Part shown: piece after piece, positions 59,473 through 64,000 of the stretch | Numbering within the stretch: position 1 is the first letter of the stretch | Layout of the letters: every line of letters begins with the position of its first letter | NCBI GenBank assembly: GCA_038093515.1 | Contig: JBBPSI010000012.1 | Location: 124,001 to 188,000, forward strand | Length of the DNA: 64,000 nt | Origin: Butyriboletus loyo | Taxonomy: Eukaryota > Basidiomycota > Agaricomycetes > Boletales > Boletaceae | Direction of reading: 5' to 3' | Notes under the pieces: model-generated | What the model was told of the DNA's origin: nothing | Database searches by the model: none | The model's input: the letters and a program-made list of their open reading frames with translations, nothing else | Translations under genes and position numbers: made by a program

Positions 59473-61661
59473 ATGGCTGTCGGCGTCAATGACTGGCTGG
59501 TCGCTGACAGCGAGGACGAGGGTGCATTCGCCCAATTACCTCCAGTAACCCGCTTCGCTGCGACGGGTAATTTGACCTTGTTTGACTGTAAGCTTCATTG
59601 TCGTACCGACGTCCACCATTTAATGACAACTGTCTACTATAGCGTCAGTGATTCAGACGGCTGTCTTCTCTACGGATAAACCACGTACTCCTCAACCAGG
59701 TCGCCAGTCTCTGTCGATGTTGGCAGACGAGTCCCTCTTCACCCCACCAAAAGACGGGATGGACTCTACCATCGGTAACTTCACGAACGAAACTTCAACA
59801 TCTGGCGCACCATCAGTAACTCTTTCTAGACCACGGTTGAGGCCCCGAGTAGTGATAAAGACAGTCGCGACTTCTGATCGCAATGCCGACATAGCGAGCA
59901 CATCATTCTCTCATATCAGCGACCCTCCTATCTCAACAAGGCAAACTAATGAGAGCATTCATCCTGCGACGATCACGTCGGTTGGTCCTTCTGAGAGGGT
60001 CGACGAAACATTTGGTGCACCATCAGCAGCTCCCCCCAAGCCAAGGCCAAGGCCCCGAGTAGTGATGAAGAAAGCTACGACTTCCGATCACAATGCCGAC
60101 GTAACGAGCACATCATTCTCCCACATAAGTGACCCTCCTATCTCAACGAGGCAAACTAATGGGAGCATTTATCCTGCAACAATTACGTCGATCAGTCCTT
60201 CGGAGGGGGTCGACGATGCATACTCTTCATTTGGCATTGCGGAGCGTGCCAAGATGCGTTCAAGGAAGTCACAGACGGCTAAAAAATCCGTACACCCCCC
60301 ATATCAGACGAATGATGTTATTGAACTGACTTCGGACGAGGATGAGCTAGCTTTGAAGCCCACAAAACGCCAGAAGAAACAGGGAAACTCAGTTCCAAAG
60401 CGCAACGTTCAAACAAAGCCACGACCAAAACCCAGACTGAAAGTCAAACCAGCGGCTGTACTGCCAAGCGGCTCGCCATCGAGTCAAACTATGATCAGGG
60501 ACCCTCAAGCATCACCCGCACAGCGCACGTCCTCTTCTCAGCTGCTTGCGTCAACATTGCCTACCATCCCGCCGTCAACACCACCGCAGGCTCGTGAGCT
60601 CACTCCCCTTTCCTCTCCCCCAGTAACTACCCGGAAACGCAAGAGGATCCGTCCTTCAATCGTTGAGGATGACGATGAAATGGATATCATTGGTGGTAAC
60701 CCTACCGGAGTTTCTCCATCGTTCACACCTCCTCCGCCCTTCTTTGCTCCTTCGTCATCAGTACCTACTGATTCCGGAATCGATATTCCTCCCGTCGAAT
60801 CGCTCAGTGGTCTGGGTAGGAAGAAACAGGTGTCGTCCAGTAAAAAAGGAACCCAAACGAAGAGGCAGAACAAAGGAAAGAAGAGCAAGAAGGTGGAGAT
60901 AACTAGTATCGCTGATGAAGTGGTTGAAGAGTCTGCAAGGATAACCCAGGAGCCTCCTACCCCAGCTACGTTACATACCTCAAGCTTCGCACAAGAATGC
61001 CACTCTCCAGTAGTTGGAAACTCCACCACGACGAAGAAAACCTCACGAAAGCAGAGTGTGACGAAAAAGGGAAAAGCTAGAGCGATTGATTCCTGTGAAG
61101 AAGAAGACGAACCGGTCCCTCCGTCTAAGTCTAATGCAGCTCGTACGCCACCTGCAAGTGAAAGAGAGAGCCAAAGAAACAAGGTACACGAGCTGCCCTT
61201 TTTACGCTACTTTACTCACACATATAATTCGGAAGAACTTGCGACCAGATGACATCAGCCCCCCGAAAAGTGACCCGCCACCCGAGCACACTTCAACATC
61301 TGGCCTTAAAGCTCGTGACTGTTCAGTCAAGCCCAAGTTGACCCCCATGTCTGAGCTCATTCGGCGGGTGAACTCGCAACCAAGTTCACCTTTTCCTAGT
61401 GCGGCCCGAACATATTCATCTTTCCACAAATCTTCTCGAACAACGCTCTCAAGAATTGCCCCACTTCACCCAAATCGTCGGACTCCACCGCCACCAATGC
61501 CTCGCCCACCTCCTCCAAAGAAGAGCAAGAAACAACTCGAAATGGAAGAGAGGATCGAAGAAGAGTTGGCTGAGACAATCGAAGGATGGTCTTGCCTTAC
61601 GGATGAAGAGAGAAAGGCTCAAAGAAAGGCCCGGATTGATGCTGAACTGGGTTATGAATAG
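59473..61661 (+). CDS. Disordered nuclear-type protein with an internal 70-residue tandem repeat
   Basis: Family not recognised. Three exons: 59473-59587, 59643-61183 and 61236-61661, joined in frame to 693 residues. It starts MAVGVNDWLVADSEDEGAF. Most of it is Pro/Ser/Thr/Lys-rich and disordered. Two near-identical copies of a 70-residue unit follow (DNA 59804-60013 and 60014-60223), each with the core NADxxSTSFSHISDPPISTR. After them come a SUMO-interaction-like motif (DVIELTSDEDE), Lys/Arg-rich stretches resembling nuclear localisation signals (KPTKRQKKQ, TRKRKRIR) and AT-hook-like KPRPKPRLKVK. The C-terminus has a charged helix (KKSKKQLEMEERIEEELAE) and ERKAQRKARIDAELGYE. A role in chromatin or DNA repair is a guess from composition only. 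Confidence 0.8.
59804..60223 (+). repeat. Tandem direct repeat, 2 x 210 bp, within a coding exon
   Basis: The two copies start at matching points (GAPS.. codons at 59804 and 60014), so the period is 210 bp or 70 codons. Nucleotide identity is high by eye over the central part (ctcatatcagcgaccctcctatc against cccacataagtgaccctcctatc). Protein differences are scattered and mostly conservative, so the duplication is recent but not brand new. Confidence 0.85.
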
Positions 61662-61877
61662 TCAAGCTTTCATCTAATGCGGGGCTCTTACATATTCTGG
61701 ACGCTGTTGAGGTTAGCTCGCATTGTTCAACTCACATGTATGTAATGACTTTTATGTGCCAAGGTTCCGCAAGCTCCTCGATGACACCAGTTCTCGCTCC
61801 AGGACTAATTTAGATCGATCCCGCTGCGGTATCGTAACATACAAGCTCGTGTAACATACAGGCGAAGTGAACTGTCG
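61662..61877. other. Short gap between convergent genes
   Basis: 216 bp holding two 3' flanks. Nothing else seen. Confidence 0.4.
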
Positions 61878-62580
61878 TTAGTGATCCTCAACCCCGCCCT
61901 CAGTAGGCTGCTCTCGACAAGCGTTTGAGATAAGTCCCAGGATTCTGCTCTTGCACTCATTTACTATCGGATCGCTGAGGTTTTCAAAGATCGGCACAGC
62001 TTCCATCAACCCTGCATCTGGAAATTCTTCCACTACTTGCGTGGCCGTCACCGCACAGACCCTTTTCCACTCAGAGCCTCCGAAATCCCTTTCCCCTATC
62101 TGCATTACCACCACGGCCACTTTCAGTCTCTTTTTGCAAAAATCGGAATAGATCTTGTCATATATTTTCCAGTGGTCCTTGGCCCTGATCTTCTTTGCGT
62201 CAATACAGAGCAGAACGAGGTTGACTTTGGGATTGCTGCCGTGTAAAAGCTTCTTCACCTTATCTTCGGCATCAGGTATGATGAATCTGCGCAAGCGAGT
62301 GGATATCCCTGTCTGCTCCGATGCCTCATTGAGCCCCCTCGTGTCCCAGACACAATATCTGGTATCCCCTTCCACCACCTCGTATGGCGTGCTTCGGGTG
62401 GTACATGGTCTAACGTTATTGCTTTCTTCGGCTTTTTTCTCGCCTTTGAGCACATTCACTAGAGTGCTCTTCCCGACCCCGGTCACGCCGACGAGGGCAA
62501 CGTTGATGGTGCGTTGAATCGATGGCTTCACACAAAGGTTAGCGTCGATAAATGCCAAGGGCGGATATGGGACTAACCAT
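61878..62580 (-). CDS. Small G-domain protein with intact P-loop (tandem paralogue 1)
   Basis: A P-loop GTPase-like protein. If the ATG at 62580 is the start, exon 1 codes only for Met and an intron (62526-62577, gttagt...gaag) leads to exon 2 (62525-61878), giving 216 residues beginning MPSIQRTINVALVGVTG. G1 is GVTGVGKST with the lysine present. The switch region is NNVRPCTTRSTPYEVV, and G3 is CVWDTRGLNEA. A standard NKxD G4 is not visible; VVVMQIGERD occupies that place. It belongs with the 50S-ribosome-binding / AIG1-like GTPases that are expanded in Agaricomycetes. The function is unknown. It is adjacent to and clearly related to the next gene, same strand. No membrane anchor or effector domain is attached. 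Confidence 0.78.
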
Positions 62581-62905
62581 ATTCCAACTTTGACAGGCGA
62601 GGCGTTCGCCAACGCAGTATGTGAGTGATGGTACGACGTGTGACTGGGATTAGTCGATACTTGTGCTTATATTTTGGCATGCGGCACTCCACCTTGTCTC
62701 CATGTGGACTCCAGCAGCTGAAGGGCTGGAGCTGGCTATCGACCTGCTTCATTGCCACGACCATCTAATACGAGTTTTGCCTACAAGTGTATAGAGTATG
62801 TATTCCTATTGGTACATATATCGTCAAGTACTTCAACGATCAAAAACCAGAGTACCGAAAGCGCCAGTATGTTTCCGAACGACGTCTACACGATAACAAA
62901 AACGG
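62581..62905. other. Gap between the two G-domain genes
   Basis: 325 bp holding the promoter of paralogue 1 and the 3' flank of paralogue 2. On the minus strand an open frame of 63 codons runs through the region from 62764, but its phase does not fit the downstream exon. Confidence 0.4.
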
Positions 62906-63704
62906 TCATGTCTTACCAGAAAGCCGAAATATGATATCCTTGAGAGCCAGAGAGTCTTCTGTGTACTCCGGGGAAGATGTATCTTTATGTTTTCGCACCA
63001 TCAACAGGAAATCGTCGGTGTCGAGTCCAATCCCCAAATTCAACTCTGCGAGCCGATCCTTACACCTCCTTTCCCACTGCCTTGCGAAGCCCGGGGTCAT
63101 CTGGGTGATCACGACCACCGGTTTAACCTTCCTATTGCAGTACTCGACATAAACTTTGCGAAAATGTCGCCAGTGGATCGGAACATCTATCTTCGAGGCG
63201 TGAATGCACCACATAAGGATGACGATGGACGCAGATCGCGATTGTTCTCCATCGTCCAGATCATTGACGCGCTCTCGACAAATGTTTCTGAGATCGCGTT
63301 CAGGCTGGCGTTTGGAGATGGGCCAGAGACCTTGCTGACGGAGCCAATTGGCGGCCGCGTCCATGAGATTCGGGTGATCCACCGCTTCATCGAGGCCCCG
63401 TGTATCCCAGATGCGGCATTGTAAGGTTGTCCCGTCGACTTCCAGCGGTGCTGTATGCACAGTCGTCTCTATGGGACAAGGTCTGACGTCGTTCGATACT
63501 CTGGCCGCTCGTGTTGAGCCGTTAGCACCGGTGATCATGTTGATCAAAGTGCTTCTTCCGACGCCAGTTTGGCCAGCCAGGAGAATATCGATGTTGTATC
63601 CCTTGCCCATGGCGGTCTGTTGAAGTGGAAGTCATGTTTACCCTGAAACATTGAAAGGGCCTTACGTGCGCCAGCGCCATACTAGGTTTATCCGGGTACA
63701 TCAT
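62906..63704 (-). CDS. Small G-domain protein with degenerate P-loop (tandem paralogue 2)
   Basis: Related to the previous gene. Two exons are proposed: 63704-63666 (MMYPDKPSMALAH) and 63616-62906, with a 49-nt intron (gtaagg...aacag); total 249 residues. The alternative is a single exon from the ATG at 63610 (MGKGYNIDILLAGQTG). G1 reads GQTGVGRST, so the invariant lysine of GxxxxGK[ST] is arginine (codon AGA). G3 is RIWDTRGLDEA, the same as in the paralogue, and the switch is NDVRPCPIETTVHTAPL. G4 is not recognisable (VVVITQMTPGF). It also carries an insert of about 25 residues after G3 (QQGLWPISKRQPERDL). Nucleotide binding is probably weak or lost, which suggests a pseudo-GTPase; that is inference. 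Confidence 0.75.
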
Positions 63705-64000
63705 GGATGTGAGAGGAGGTCATCAAGGGCGTTGCAGAGTGAGTGCTTTATAGCTCAGTAAAGCTCTCTGTACACGAGGCAGATGCCCAGATATATCATC
63801 ATCGCGCCCATCGATGAGAGCGTGGATGTTGGCCCTGCATGGTACGAAACGGAGAAATTTCCTTTTGAACATGACATTCGATACAATAAAGTTGACACTT
63901 GCTACCAACAAGTCGTTGTTCTCTGCATCGCTTTCCCGGAAACCTGGAGGATGGCTTTGGATTGAAGGAGTCATTGGCACAGGGTACTAAGCCGTCGATC
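63705..64000. other. Right edge, nothing recognised
   Basis: 296 bp upstream of paralogue 2. Short frames on both strands lack motifs. It could contain the edge of another gene that continues outside the window. Confidence 0.35.

Noticed and set aside
60538..61182. 214-codon minus-strand frame opposite the repeat-containing gene
   Set aside because: It is a shadow of the plus-strand Ser/Pro/Lys-rich coding. It has no motif of its own, and the plus frame has clear exon borders.

Overview
The window is nuclear DNA of a filamentous basidiomycete, most likely an Agaricomycete. Almost every gene is broken by several introns of about 45-60 bases with short GT...AG borders. Genes lie on both strands with private promoters. 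The protein set fits this group: a VTC4 polyphosphate polymerase, fungal TPS1, a three-repeat paladin, a basidiomycete-type P450 and GMC oxidase, and a membrane-anchored GH17 glucanase. I see no bacterial operons, CRISPR arrays, phage or intact transposons.

Left part (1-24.2 kb), fairly loose: 5' end of a PMC1-type Ca2+ ATPase (-, cut by the window edge); about 4 kb without a recognisable gene; trehalose-6-phosphate synthase (-); ribosomal stalk protein P0 (-); a PPR-like protein (+); a doubtful small three-exon gene (+); a peroxiredoxin-like AhpC/TSA protein with a long disordered N-terminus (-); an AVT3/AVT4-type vacuolar amino-acid transporter (-); a 2.3 kb gap; a cytochrome P450 (-).

Middle (24.8-42 kb): a paladin/inositol-hexakisphosphate-domain phosphatase (+); a Ser/Thr/Ala-rich single-pass surface protein (+); VTC4 (-) head to head with the Rag GTPase GTR2 (+); two divergent tRNA-Gly(CCC) genes forming an inverted repeat; a type II membrane GH17 glucanase (-).

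Right part (42.4-64 kb), very compact up to 55 kb: RhoGAP (-) / GMC oxidoreductase (+), NDUFAF7 (-) / eIF6 (+), COQ9 (-) / eIF3j (+), PWP1 (-), and a C-terminally membrane-anchored protein (-). Then come a 2.2 kb gap, an unknown protein (+), VPS51 (-) divergent from a disordered nuclear-type protein with a 210-bp tandem repeat (+), and two tandem G-domain proteins (-). Start codons of divergent partners are 60 bp apart (RhoGAP/GMC), 88 bp apart (NDUFAF7/eIF6), or overlap (COQ9/eIF3j, if the COQ9 start is right).

The most interesting signals are in gene architecture. Four introns can only be read as GC-AG, one of them inside the P450 heme-cysteine codon. There are micro-exons of 4, 8, 18 and 22 nt, one pair of overlapping divergent start codons, and a tandem G-protein pair in which one copy has lost the P-loop lysine. 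I found no clearly new multi-gene system. Exon borders were placed by hand from reading frame, splice signals and remembered family conservation. No alignment or search was run.
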